From Methanocorpusculum labreanum Z (GTDB lineage: Archaea; Halobacteriota; Methanomicrobia; Methanomicrobiales; Methanocorpusculaceae), in NCBI RefSeq assembly GCF_000015765.1, contig NC_008942.1:1565921-1629920 (forward strand): a stretch of 64,000 bases of DNA, written 5' to 3'. Positions 10,184 through 18,932 of the stretch are shown in pieces (position 1 is the stretch's first letter; the number at the start of each line of letters is the position of its first letter). A program made the position numbers and the translations under genes. The notes beneath the pieces are model-generated. The model did no database searches. It worked only from the letters and a program-made list of their open reading frames with translations, and was not told where the DNA came from.

Positions 10184-10257
10184 TGGACCCGCTGAGATTC
10201 GAACTCAGGACCTCCGCCATGTCAAGGCGACGTCATAGCCAACTAGACCACGAGTCC
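10184..10257 (-). tRNA. tRNA-Val (anticodon GAC)
   Basis: Read on the minus strand, the sequence folds as a full cloverleaf. It has a 7-bp acceptor stem GGACTCG/CGGGTCC with one G-T pair, a D arm, and a 5-bp anticodon stem TCGCC/GGCGG around loop TTGACAT, which gives anticodon GAC. The 5-bp T stem CTGAG/CTCAG encloses TTCGAAT. The discriminator is A, and CCA is not encoded. No intron is seen. Confidence 0.95.
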
Positions 10258-10351
10258 AGGATTAAGCACCTGTGTGCCTTACTAGATTGTCACCGGACAC
10301 ATATAAATTTTTTTAACTTGTTCCGGAAAATGAAGGGGATATCCCCTGCAT

Positions 10352-11935
10352 TTACAGCCGTACGAACTTTGCTGCAGTAATCCCGTCACTTGACGCGACT
10401 TCCTGCATAACTTCGGGCGAGACGATATCGTCAACTGCGAGGATCATCAGAGACTCGGAACCGACATTTCTGCCGCCGACCTGCATGCTGGAAATATTCA
10501 CATTATGCTTGCCGAGGATCATGCCGACCGGACCGACAACGCCCGGACGGTTCACATGATCAGCAAGGATAACGTATCCGCTTGGGACAAGATCGGTCGC
10601 GTATTTGCCGATCGAAAGGATGCGGGGGCCTGCACGGGTTACGATACCGGAGATCGACTCGCTGCCCTTTTCCGTCTTGAACGTGAGCGTCACCAGAGAC
10701 TTGTAATCGCCTGCTTCGCTCGAGGTCTTCTCGAAGATCGTAATACCGCGTCCCTGGGCGATGATCTCGGCATTGACGATGTTGGCCGGCTCATGAAGAA
10801 CCTGCTCAAGCATACCTTTGATTCCAAGCCGGGTCACATACTTCAGATTCTGCTTAAGGTCGGCGATCTCACCGAGATAGGCAAACTCCACTTCCGTGAT
10901 CGCACCGTCGGCGATCTGGGCAGCAAGGCTTCCCATCTTCTCGGCGAGAAGCGCATACGGATCGATCTTCGACTTGACTTCCGGCGTTACTAACGGTGCA
11001 TTCACCGCACTCTTCGCAGAGCCGCCTTTCAGAACATCAATGCACTGGTGGGCAACGGAGATAGCCACATTCTTCTGGGCTTCGACCGTGCTTGCTCCAA
11101 GGTGCGGAGTAACGATCACCGAGTCAAGTTTCAGAAGAGGGGACTCCGTCGGCGGCTCGGTCTCGAATACATCAAGAGCGGCTCCGGCAACTTTCCCGGA
11201 GACGATCGCATCGTAGAGATCTTTCTCATCGATGATTCCGCCGCGGGCACAGTTGATCATCCGAACGCCGGTCTTCATCGTCGCGATGGATTCCTTGTTC
11301 ACGAGATGGGTCGTTGACGGAATAAGGGGGGTGTGGACCGTGATGACATCCGCTTTCGTGAAGAGCTCGGCAACGCTCATCATTTCGACGCCCATTGCCG
11401 CTCCGACTTCTGCCGGAATGAACGGGTCGTAGGCGATGACCGTCATCTGAAGGGCCTGGGCACGCTTTGCAACTTCACGGCCGATACGTCCGAATCCGAC
11501 AACGCCGAGGACCTTGCCGTTCATTTCGTTGCCCATGAATTTGGAGCGTTTCCACTCGCCCTTTTTCAGGGACGCGCTTGCCTGCGGGATATTTCTCGCC
11601 ATTGCCATCATCATCGCGATCGTGTGTTCGGTCGCTGCGAGAGTGTTTCCCTCCGGCGCATTGGAAACAATGATGCCTTTTTTGGTCGCTGCTTCGCAGT
11701 CGATATTGTCGACTCCAACACCGGCACGGCCGATGTACTTCATTTTATCAGCCGCTTCGATGATCCTGGCAGTAACCTGGGTCCCCGAGCGAACGATCAA
11801 CGCGTCATATTCACCGATGATTTTAACGAGTTCGTCTTCAGAGAGATCAGCTTTCTCATCGACTTCGCAAAAATCCTTTAATATAGCAATACCCTCTGCT
11901 GCAAGAGGATCAGATACCAGTACTTTGAAGCTCAC
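10352..11935 (-). CDS. serA: D-3-phosphoglycerate dehydrogenase
   Basis: SerA oxidises 3-phosphoglycerate to 3-phosphohydroxypyruvate with NAD, the first step of serine synthesis, in the cytoplasm. The 527-residue length fits the long form, with a regulatory insert and a C-terminal ACT domain (about 455-527, starting YVILADHVNRPGVVG). The NAD fold shows GVVGFGRIGREV near 145-156. Catalytic motifs are NCARGGIIDE (Arg), a Glu in VFETEPP and His in TPHLGAS. The start is GTG with no ribosome site and an A/T-rich stretch about 25 bases upstream, so a leaderless mRNA is plausible. It is convergent with the pilin operon and divergent from ppsA. Confidence 0.95.
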   Translation of the reverse strand: MSFKVLVSDPLAAEGIAILKDFCEVDEKADLSEDELVKIIGEYDALIVRSGTQVTARIIEAADKMKYIGRAGVGVDNIDCEAATKKGIIVSNAPEGNTLAATEHTIAMMMAMARNIPQASASLKKGEWKRSKFMGNEMNGKVLGVVGFGRIGREVAKRAQALQMTVIAYDPFIPAEVGAAMGVEMMSVAELFTKADVITVHTPLIPSTTHLVNKESIATMKTGVRMINCARGGIIDEKDLYDAIVSGKVAGAALDVFETEPPTESPLLKLDSVIVTPHLGASTVEAQKNVAISVAHQCIDVLKGGSAKSAVNAPLVTPEVKSKIDPYALLAEKMGSLAAQIADGAITEVEFAYLGEIADLKQNLKYVTRLGIKGMLEQVLHEPANIVNAEIIAQGRGITIFEKTSSEAGDYKSLVTLTFKTEKGSESISGIVTRAGPRILSIGKYATDLVPSGYVILADHVNRPGVVGPVGMILGKHNVNISSMQVGGRNVGSESLMILAVDDIVSPEVMQEVASSDGITAAKFVRL

Positions 11936-12142
11936 GGATTATCGAGTACTTATTTGGTATTCACCCGTTTAGTATGTTTCTGTGCTGACCAAAAACCCCT
12001 CCTGCATGCGAAAAAAACACCGCCGATTTGCTGAAAACTGCCGGACAAAAATCCATATCTCCCATTGGACCGCTCCAACGCCAAAAGTAAGCCCCTCCAA
12101 TAATCTATTATTGTTAAGAGAGTAATGATATAGTGAGTATCT

Positions 12143-14419
12143 ATGGACAAATCACCCAATATTCTCTGGCTGACTGAAATCCGCAACACTGATATCCCCT
12201 CAGTTGGCGGGAAAGGCGCTTCCCTTGGGGAGATGACCCATGTCGGTCTGCCTGTCCCCCAGGCGTTTGTAGTTACAGCCCAAGCATTTCGCCGGTTCTT
12301 ACAGCTGACAAAAATGGAAGAACCCATCTTTTCCATTCTCGAAAAACTCGACGTTGACGACAATGATGCACTCAACGCCACTTCCGACAAAGTTAAGGCA
12401 ATGGTCAGCACGGCAAAAATGCCGGCAAAGATCAAAAATGAAATTCTTGACTCCTACAAAAAGATGGGAAATGAAACTGTTGTTGCCGTACGTTCGAGTG
12501 CAACGGCGGAAGACCTGCCGGATGCATCCTTTGCCGGTCAGCAGGACACCTATCTAAACATTCTCGGCGAGAAAGACTTGCTCGAAGCAGTCCAGAACTG
12601 CTGGGCATCGCTTTACACCGCCCGTGCAATATATTACCGTTCAAAGAATGGATTCGATGACCGCAGCGTGAATATCGCGGTCGTTGTCCAGCAGCTCGTT
12701 TTCTCAGAAAAAGCCGGTGTTATGTTCTCGTCCCACCCGGTCTCCGGTGCAAAAACCGTGATGATCGAAGCATCCTGGGGACTTGGCGAAGCAATCGTTT
12801 CCGGAACCGTCTCTCCCGACAACTATGTTTATGACAGAAAAGGCAGGAAGATCGTCCAGAAAACCATCGCTACCAAATCCGTAGAAATCATTCCGGACGG
12901 AAAGAAAGGCACCAAGGTTTCCGAAGTGCCGAAAGACCGGCAGGATGCCCAGGTCCTTTCCGAAAAAGATATCCTCAGACTTGCAGAGTTCGCAATAAAA
13001 TCCGAAGAACACTACAAGAGTGCCCAGGATATGGAGTGGGGCATGGTCGGCGACACGATCTACATCCTCCAGTCACGCCCGATCACGACGATCCAGAAAA
13101 ACAATTCCAAAACCAAGGCACCTGCCTCAGCGGCTTCCGGGACCATCATTCTTCAGGGATACGGAGCATCACCAGGTGTAGCTTCCGGAAAAGTCATCAT
13201 CGTCAATGACGTGAAAGACACCTCCAGAGTCCAGGAGGGAGATGTGATGGTAGCGACCATGACGAATCCCGACATGGTCCCGGCAATGAAAAAAGTCGTG
13301 GGTATCATCACCGATGAAGGAGGAATGACCTGCCATGCAGCAATCGTTTCCCGCGAACTCGGCACCCCGGCGGTCGTTGGAACCAAACAGGCAACTTCCC
13401 TTCTGAAAGAGGGTCAGATCGTCACGATCGACGGCGAAAAAGGTCTCATTTACGATGGAAAACTTGCCGTGACCGAAGAGTGCGGAGCCTCGCCCAAAGG
13501 CCCGGCGATCGTCGCATCTCCGATCATCACCGCAACCTCGGTGAAGGTCAACGTCTCTATGCCCGAAGCCGCAGCCCGTGCTGCAGCTACCGGAGCAGAT
13601 GGAGTAGGTCTCCTCAGAATCGAACACCTTATCATCGGCATGAACAAAACCCCTTCCTGGTATATCAAACACAATAAACAGGAACAGTTCATCACCGAAC
13701 TGATGGACGGTATCAGAACGGTTCTCGATGCATTCCGCGGAAAATCGGTCTGGGTCAGAACCCTCGATTCGCCGACGGATGAGTTCCTCAATATGGAAGG
13801 CGGCGAAGACGAGCCCCACGAACACAACCCGATGCTCGGATTCCGCGGTATTCGCCGGGACCTTCGCCAGAAGGAGCAGCTCAGAATGCAGGCTGAATGT
13901 TTCCGCCGTCTCTGGGAAGCAGGCTACCATAACCTTGGTATCATGTTCCCCCTCGTTCAGCACCCGCGCGAGTTCCTCTCTGCAAAAGAAGCATTCCGCG
14001 GATGGGGTATCGATGTGGAAAACATGGATCTTGGTATCATGGTCGAGATCCCCGCATCGGCGATCATCATCGACGAGTTCATCAAAGCAGGCATCGACTT
14101 CTGTTCCTTTGGAACAAACGACCTCGTCCAGTACACGCTCGCGGTTGACCGGAACAATGGTCTGATCGGCGAGATGTACGAACCCGAACACCCGGCGGTC
14201 ATGCGTCTGATCGCAAACTGTGTCGCTCAGTGCAGAGAAGCCGGTGTGGAGTGTTCCATCTGCGGTCAGGCAGGCTCCGATCCAAAGTTCGTCAAGTGGC
14301 TCGTAAACCAGGGAATCTCCAGCGTTTCGGCAAACATCGACGCCATCCAGAAGATCAGAGAGACCGTTGCAAAAACGGAAAAACAGATCCTGCTCAACGC
14401 GGCTCTGAAGAAAAACTAA
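12143..14419 (+). CDS. ppsA: Phosphoenolpyruvate synthase (pyruvate, water dikinase)
   Basis: PpsA converts pyruvate, ATP and water to phosphoenolpyruvate, AMP and phosphate, the entry to gluconeogenesis for an organism that fixes carbon to acetyl-CoA and pyruvate. The 758 residues contain an N-terminal ATP-grasp domain (about 1-325, with GKGASLGEM and VRSSATAEDLPDASFAGQQ). The swivelling phospho-His domain has GGMTCHAAIVSRELGTPAVV near 393. The C-terminal TIM barrel ends in a CSICGQAGSDP motif with the catalytic Cys. Length and domain order are normal. It stands alone, divergent from serA, with mfnA 27 bases downstream. Confidence 0.96.
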   Translation: MDKSPNILWLTEIRNTDIPSVGGKGASLGEMTHVGLPVPQAFVVTAQAFRRFLQLTKMEEPIFSILEKLDVDDNDALNATSDKVKAMVSTAKMPAKIKNEILDSYKKMGNETVVAVRSSATAEDLPDASFAGQQDTYLNILGEKDLLEAVQNCWASLYTARAIYYRSKNGFDDRSVNIAVVVQQLVFSEKAGVMFSSHPVSGAKTVMIEASWGLGEAIVSGTVSPDNYVYDRKGRKIVQKTIATKSVEIIPDGKKGTKVSEVPKDRQDAQVLSEKDILRLAEFAIKSEEHYKSAQDMEWGMVGDTIYILQSRPITTIQKNNSKTKAPASAASGTIILQGYGASPGVASGKVIIVNDVKDTSRVQEGDVMVATMTNPDMVPAMKKVVGIITDEGGMTCHAAIVSRELGTPAVVGTKQATSLLKEGQIVTIDGEKGLIYDGKLAVTEECGASPKGPAIVASPIITATSVKVNVSMPEAAARAAATGADGVGLLRIEHLIIGMNKTPSWYIKHNKQEQFITELMDGIRTVLDAFRGKSVWVRTLDSPTDEFLNMEGGEDEPHEHNPMLGFRGIRRDLRQKEQLRMQAECFRRLWEAGYHNLGIMFPLVQHPREFLSAKEAFRGWGIDVENMDLGIMVEIPASAIIIDEFIKAGIDFCSFGTNDLVQYTLAVDRNNGLIGEMYEPEHPAVMRLIANCVAQCREAGVECSICGQAGSDPKFVKWLVNQGISSVSANIDAIQKIRETVAKTEKQILLNAALKKN

Positions 14420-14446
14420 CCCCACAACTTTTCAGCGTGATTATTC

Positions 14447-15544
14447 ATGGAGGAGAAAGGATGCAAAAGGGAGGAGGTCATCTCCCTCCTATCCGCATAT
14501 CGGGCAGAGGATTTGCATCACGATCATATCCTCAGTTCGATGTGTACGATTCCGCACGAAATGGCGGTTTTCGTACATGGAATGTTTAGTGCAACGAATC
14601 TTGGCGATCCGGGACTTTTTCCGGGCACAACAAAAATCGAAGACCGGCTGGTTCATTCGCTTGGTGAACTCATGCATCATCCGGGAGCCGGAGGATATGC
14701 GACCTCGGGCGGGACCGAGTCGAATCTTCAGGCGATCCGTATCGCAAAAAAACTGAAGCCAGAGATCAAAAACCCCAACATTGTTGTTCCGGCATCGGCA
14801 CACTTTTCATTCGACAAGACCTGCGACATTCTCGGACTTGAGATGCGGACGGTTCCTTACGGGAAAAATTACACCGTCGACTGCGATAAGATGGCCGAGA
14901 TGGTCGATAAAAATACGATATCGGTTTCCGCGATCGCCGGAACGACCGAGTACGGTATGATCGACGATGTCGAGAGAATCGCAAAGATTGCCCTCGAAAA
15001 CGATCTGTTCTTCCACGTTGATGCAGCGTTCGGCGGTATGGTGATCCCCTTCCTGCCAAATCCTGCACCATTCGACTTCGAAGTTCCTGGCGTCTCCTCG
15101 ATCTCGCTCGATCCGCACAAGATGGGTATGAGCACGATCCCCTGCGGATGTCTGCTTCTCCGTGAACCGGAGCAGTTTGGAACGCTCAACGTCGATACTC
15201 CGTATCTGACCGTAAAGAAGGAATGCACCCTTGCCGGAACCAGACCGGGGGCGGATGTCGCGGGCGCCTATGCCGTCATCAAACTCCTCGGACGCGAAGG
15301 ATTCCGTGCGGTCGTAGCCGGCTGTATGGAAAACACACGCCGTCTTATCGAAGGGATGGAGGCATTCGGTTACACCCGTGCCGTCGATCCGGTGATGAAT
15401 GTCGCGACGTTCGAAGCAGGACCGGTGCCGAAGGGATGGATCGTCTCGCATACCCGTGCAGGCCATCTCAGATTTGTCGTGATGCCACACGTGACCCGCG
15501 ACGTCATAGAGAATTTCCTCGCCGACGTCGCAAAAATCAACTAA
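14447..15544 (+). CDS. mfnA: L-tyrosine decarboxylase (methanofuran biosynthesis)
   Basis: MfnA is a PLP-dependent group II decarboxylase that makes tyramine for methanofuran; in some archaea it also makes beta-alanine from aspartate. The 365 residues show TNLGDPGLFPGT near the N-terminus, TSGGTESNLQAIR (PLP phosphate contact), VDAAFGGMV, and the PLP lysine in SLDPHKMGMST near 224. All are conserved in archaeal MfnA. It starts 27 bases after ppsA and may share its transcript. The link to C1 metabolism fits the mcr/mtr genes in the same window. Confidence 0.93.
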   Translation: MEEKGCKREEVISLLSAYRAEDLHHDHILSSMCTIPHEMAVFVHGMFSATNLGDPGLFPGTTKIEDRLVHSLGELMHHPGAGGYATSGGTESNLQAIRIAKKLKPEIKNPNIVVPASAHFSFDKTCDILGLEMRTVPYGKNYTVDCDKMAEMVDKNTISVSAIAGTTEYGMIDDVERIAKIALENDLFFHVDAAFGGMVIPFLPNPAPFDFEVPGVSSISLDPHKMGMSTIPCGCLLLREPEQFGTLNVDTPYLTVKKECTLAGTRPGADVAGAYAVIKLLGREGFRAVVAGCMENTRRLIEGMEAFGYTRAVDPVMNVATFEAGPVPKGWIVSHTRAGHLRFVVMPHVTRDVIENFLADVAKIN

Positions 15545-15599
15545 TTTTTTTAAGATACGTTACGCGATGCGGGCGTGGCCCCAATTCGGGAAGGGTATG

Positions 15600-15969
15600 G
15601 TTGGGTTTGGACACACGAGATAATTTAACCGCTAATCTCCGCTAATCTTCGCGAATCGCATTTTTCTTGCGCCGCCGTGCTCTGCTCCGGCTTATCGCCT
15701 ACGCAGAATCGCACGCCGTCTGGAAAAGTGCTATATGAAAAACCGGCTTGCCGGTTTTTCTCTCCGAAACTTCTCTTTGTGTGTAATCGAAAAATAATGA
15801 AACAACAAAAAAATCCGCACGCGGATTTTTCAAACAGCATTTTTCAAGAGAGGGTGCGATTCTGCGTAGGCGATAAGCCGGAGCAGAGCACCCGGGCGTA
15901 AGGAAAATGCGATTGGCGTTTATTCGCGGAGATTCACGTTGGTTTTTTTCTTAGGTTTCCACACCCAAC
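15600..15969. repeat. 370-bp palindromic repeat element (copy 1)
   Basis: No gene is seen between 15545 and 15985. Instead the stretch is one large imperfect palindrome. The outer ends are GTTGGGTTTGGA (15600) and TCCACACCCAAC (ending 15969), inverted with one mismatch. Further in, AATCTCCGC and GCGGAGATT pair. A perfect 38-bp inverted repeat lies at 15677-15714 and 15854-15891. Two more small hairpins (around 15740-15765 and 15810-15832) sit in the centre. The sequence CCAATTCGGGAAGG just outside (15581-15594) recurs at the same distance from the second copy near 58.4 kb. No transposase is present, so it may be a non-autonomous element. Confidence 0.8.
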
Positions 15970-15985
15970 ACCGCCTAAGTCTAAT

Positions 15986-16675
15986 TTACAGTTCTTCTTT
16001 TACGAGATTCGATCCGTCCCAGACAAACACCGTCGCTTTTCCTGATTTCAGAAATGCACGGACACGAAGATCGTGATCCTTTCTCACGAACCGGATACCT
16101 TCGTCGGAAAACTTCTGCAGGACCGCTTTGTGGAAAGCGATCTCCTGTTCCAGAAATGCAGTCTCATACGAAATTGTCTCCCGGGCAATTTCTGTACACT
16201 CCTCATCAGAGATGATACAGTCATACTCTCCGTGTTCATCGAGACCGGAGATCTGCCGCCAGTCGATTTTACCCCTGGAATCCGGTTCGCGGTGAAGCAT
16301 ATACGGATACACCCGGCAGATGGCAAACCGCTGATCATAGATTTTGCATCGTCGATTTTCATCCAGAAACACGCAGTCTCCGTTCTCCCGTGTTTTGAGA
16401 GCATAGCCCGACACATAGAAGTTCCCGGAAGGATCCGAGTAGGGAAAATCGGGTGCCGGGATCATTGACTCCGGCGAAAACGTTTTCAGACGGCGGGTGT
16501 CCTCAGCAAGAAGAAACACATGACCGTTGAACGCTTTTGTGCAGCATTTCCCGCAGCAGGTACAGGAAAAACCGATCTCTTTGATGATTCGCTCCAGATC
16601 CTCTTTTGGATACTTTTTGAGAAGGACAAGCTCCTCCTCCAACTCCTTGAGATTCTGCATCGGTGAAGCTGCCAT
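15986..16675 (-). CDS. YkgJ-type cysteine-cluster (zinc/iron-binding) protein
   Basis: This 229-residue protein has the N-terminal CTCCGKCCTKAF motif (about residues 34-45), typical of the YkgJ/CxxCxxCC family. Those proteins bind a metal, perhaps an Fe-S or zinc site. A second group, CKIYDQRFAICRVYP, supplies the downstream Cys residues usual for the family. The function is unknown. It directly follows the ABC permease on the same strand (its ATG abuts the permease stop) and is probably cotranscribed with the GntR/ABC genes. The C-terminal third has no feature I recognise. Confidence 0.8.
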   Translation of the reverse strand: MAASPMQNLKELEEELVLLKKYPKEDLERIIKEIGFSCTCCGKCCTKAFNGHVFLLAEDTRRLKTFSPESMIPAPDFPYSDPSGNFYVSGYALKTRENGDCVFLDENRRCKIYDQRFAICRVYPYMLHREPDSRGKIDWRQISGLDEHGEYDCIISDEECTEIARETISYETAFLEQEIAFHKAVLQKFSDEGIRFVRKDHDLRVRAFLKSGKATVFVWDGSNLVKEEL

Positions 16676-17302
16676 TCAAAACTCCTTTTTCTCATAAAGC
16701 CTGACCGACACGAAGTACGAAGCGATGAATGCCGCAACCGAGCCCACCGCCGTGATCAGAATATAGATGAGAAGGTTCCCGGTGAGCGATTCTCCAAAGA
16801 GCGCAAACCAGCCGACCAGAAGGATCCCGATGACGGCCATCAGAACAAACATCATATATCTGGCTTTTTCCGAACCGAATTTGTAGAGAAGCGGAAACAG
16901 AAGCGAACCGTAGAATAAGCCGAGAGAACCGACGAGAACGATGAACCAGAACGGGGTCGCCGTTTCCGGCGTCAGATAATACGAAACACCGGCAATGATT
17001 CCCGAAATCACGATCGCGACGCAGAAGAATATGATCGTCATCAGATACTTGGACGTAACGATATCCTTTCTCGTGACCGGCAGCGTTAAGGCGTATCTGT
17101 CCCACTTCGCCATATCATCCATCGTGAGGGACGTCATCGGAAGGAGAGCGGCAAAGATCATTAGCAGGAAGTACACGGTCATGGTGTTTCCCATCGGAAT
17201 GAAAACGATCCCGAAGATAAGAAACATAAAGACCAGGGTCTTGGTCATTGGGCGAAGGTTCAGCAGATCCTTCAGCAGAAGGCCGGAAAGAAATTGTTTC
17301 AT
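16676..17302 (-). CDS. ABC-2 type transporter permease
   Basis: This 208-residue integral membrane protein has six predicted helices (roughly 23-42, 47-66, 86-110, 115-138, 144-164 and 173-198). This is the layout of ABC-2 permeases that pair with a single ATPase subunit. It overlaps the upstream ATPase gene by four bases. The pair is therefore a probable exporter of an unknown substrate, possibly a toxic compound or peptide, as judged from the YtrA-type regulator that heads the operon. Confidence 0.83.
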   Translation of the reverse strand: MKQFLSGLLLKDLLNLRPMTKTLVFMFLIFGIVFIPMGNTMTVYFLLMIFAALLPMTSLTMDDMAKWDRYALTLPVTRKDIVTSKYLMTIIFFCVAIVISGIIAGVSYYLTPETATPFWFIVLVGSLGLFYGSLLFPLLYKFGSEKARYMMFVLMAVIGILLVGWFALFGESLTGNLLIYILITAVGSVAAFIASYFVSVRLYEKKEF

Positions 17303-18159
17303 ACGGTTTTCCCCCTTGCATAAAACACCATAACCGATTCCGTCGAAACAGGATCTACGATCATATCCGGGTGCCGTGAAATGAAGTTCATTTTGTCTTT
17401 GATCAGCACCTCACAGCCAAACTGATTCTTTCGGTAGGTGATAAATGATGTTTTGTCAAGGGCACCAAACTCCTCGAGACTGCATTTCAGAATACCCAGA
17501 TCTTCCAGGATCTCGTCTTTGGATTTGGAAAGCACGATCTTTCCCTCATGGATAAAGGTAAGGTAATCGGCGATTTTGTCGAGATCGCTTGTGATGTGCG
17601 AGGAAAGAAGGATCGAGTGCTCCTCATCCTGAATAAATTCAAGGAAGATATCCAGTATCTCTTCACGGATGACCGGATCGAGTCCGCTGGTCGGTTCATC
17701 AAGGATCAGCAGATCCGGGTGATGGGAAAGAGCCGCTGCGATCCCAAGCTTCATTTTCATGCCCCGGGAGTACTCTTTGATCTTTTTCTTTTCCGGGAGA
17801 TCAAACTGTTTGAGATATTTGATATAGAGTGGATCATCCCAATCCGCATAGATTTTCCCAAGGATCTTCGCCACATCAAGCGCGGTGAGCGTGTCGTGAA
17901 AACTGCATTCATCGAAGACGACACCGATCCGGTTCTTGATCTCCTTTTCGTGATCCGCAAGATCCAGCCCGAACAGTTTTACTGAGCCGCTGGTTTTTTT
18001 GGCGATCCCAAGCATCGTTTTTATTGTTGTTGTTTTTCCGGCTCCGTTTTCCCCGATAAATCCCATTATGCTTCCTTTAGGCAGACAAAATGAAACGTTC
18101 TGCAGGGAGAAGTCGGGATATTCCTTACATAATTCATGCACACAAATTGCGTCAGACAT
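17299..18159 (-). CDS. ABC transporter ATP-binding protein
   Basis: This 286-residue ATPase of the ABC exporter type (CcmA/YtrB-like) has Walker A GENGAGKTTT near residue 37, a Q-loop region, signature YSRGMKMKLGIA, Walker B LLILDEPTSGLD near 150-160 and a switch His in SSHI. It ends with a domain of about 85 residues of lower conservation, common in YtrB/BcrA-type ATPases. The start lies two bases downstream of the GntR gene, and its end overlaps the permease. Together they form a two-component half-transporter system. Confidence 0.93.
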   Translation of the reverse strand: MSDAICVHELCKEYPDFSLQNVSFCLPKGSIMGFIGENGAGKTTTIKTMLGIAKKTSGSVKLFGLDLADHEKEIKNRIGVVFDECSFHDTLTALDVAKILGKIYADWDDPLYIKYLKQFDLPEKKKIKEYSRGMKMKLGIAAALSHHPDLLILDEPTSGLDPVIREEILDIFLEFIQDEEHSILLSSHITSDLDKIADYLTFIHEGKIVLSKSKDEILEDLGILKCSLEEFGALDKTSFITYRKNQFGCEVLIKDKMNFISRHPDMIVDPVSTESVMVFYARGKTV

Positions 18160-18161
18160 TC

Positions 18162-18536
18162 TTATTCTCCTTCATAGATGATCTCAAGCATTTCCATAAG
18201 TTCCTGTTTACCAATGCCGAAACTTTTCGCCGCATCAACTGCCTTTTGCAGATGTTCTTCTGCGAGGCGGAGTTGTTGTTCTCTGATCAGTTCGGTATTT
18301 TTTTTGGCGACGAAACTTCCCTTTCCAGGCACAGTTTCAATGAATCCGTCCCGTTCCAAATCGGTGTACGCCCGTTTCGTGGTGATCACGCTGATCCTCA
18401 GCTCTTTTGCAAGAAGACGCATACTTGGCAGAGATGACTCAGGCATAAGCTCTCCGCTGATGATCATGGATTTGATCTGCGTTGTTATCTGCTCATAGAT
18501 CGGCTTTTCACTCGAATTGCTGATAAGGATCTTCAC
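18162..18536 (-). CDS. GntR family (YtrA-type) transcriptional regulator
   Basis: This 124-residue repressor-like protein has an N-terminal winged helix: PIYEQITTQIKSMIISGEL and LPSMRLLAKELRISVITTKR are typical GntR sequences. The short C-terminal tail of about 45 residues marks the YtrA subfamily, which usually controls an adjacent ABC exporter. The start is GTG, with AAGGT about 11 bases upstream. The gene heads the four-gene operon and faces a 29-bp palindrome just upstream, so autoregulation is likely. Confidence 0.9.
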   Translation of the reverse strand: MKILISNSSEKPIYEQITTQIKSMIISGELMPESSLPSMRLLAKELRISVITTKRAYTDLERDGFIETVPGKGSFVAKKNTELIREQQLRLAEEHLQKAVDAAKSFGIGKQELMEMLEIIYEGE

Positions 18537-18551
18537 CTGTTCGTACCTTGT

Positions 18552-18580
18552 TTAATGTGTATATCGTATATACACATTAA
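18552..18580. promoter_or_regulatory. Operator palindrome of the GntR/ABC operon
   Basis: Two perfect 13-bp arms (TTAATGTGTATAT and its complement) flank a 3-bp centre, 16 bases upstream of the regulator's GTG. GntR-family proteins bind such A/T-rich palindromes as dimers, and this one lies where a promoter for the operon should be. That the adjacent regulator binds it is inference from position and symmetry. Confidence 0.75.
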
Positions 18581-18754
18581 GCTTTCCACCGGTCGAATGC
18601 AAAGTATCGCAGTATCCATCCGATCTAACACCAAACTACAAAGATATCCCACAATGAAAGAGATCTAGTTTATTCTCCACCCCCCATTCTTATTGGGTGA
18701 GAAATCATAGCGGGCCAATAGTACAGTTTTCACAAACCAGAGTATTATCAAGCC

Positions 18755-18907
18755 ATGAAAAAATATGCCTCCGACCCCAGATACATCGCAGAGATACGGC
18801 AGTATCGCTGGAATATCTGGCATTTACATATAAACCAACTCCAAAAACTGGATCTTAGTCAGAGACGGTCCAAGTCCGTAGTGTTTATCAAGTTTCAGAC
18901 CCTATAA
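18755..18907 (+). CDS. Possible 50-residue small protein
   Basis: An ATG-started frame of 50 codons lies in the otherwise empty 18581-18932 stretch. The product is basic and aromatic (MKKYASDPRYIAEIRQYRWN at the start) with no motif I recognise and no clear ribosome site. Its stop codon falls inside the hairpin ahead of the aIF1A gene. It may be a real small gene, the remnant of one, or chance. I see no other gene in this interval. Confidence 0.25.
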   Translation: MKKYASDPRYIAEIRQYRWNIWHLHINQLQKLDLSQRRSKSVVFIKFQTL

Positions 18908-18922
18908 TAAAGTACTATAGGG
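18900..18922 (+). promoter_or_regulatory. Hairpin covering the ribosome site of aIF1A
   Basis: CCCTATA (18900-18906) can pair with TATAGGG (18916-18922) around a 9-base loop. The 3' arm contains the GGGG that serves as ribosome site for the TTG start at 18933. The pairing could hide the site and so modulate initiation; the sequence shows only the potential. Confidence 0.45.
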
Positions 18923-18932
18923 GAAATATGAC

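Noticed and set aside
13169-14425. Long open frame on the minus strand opposite ppsA
   Set aside because: Composition is low-complexity (His/Asp/Cys-rich), it has no motif, and it lies fully inside a well-supported enzyme gene.
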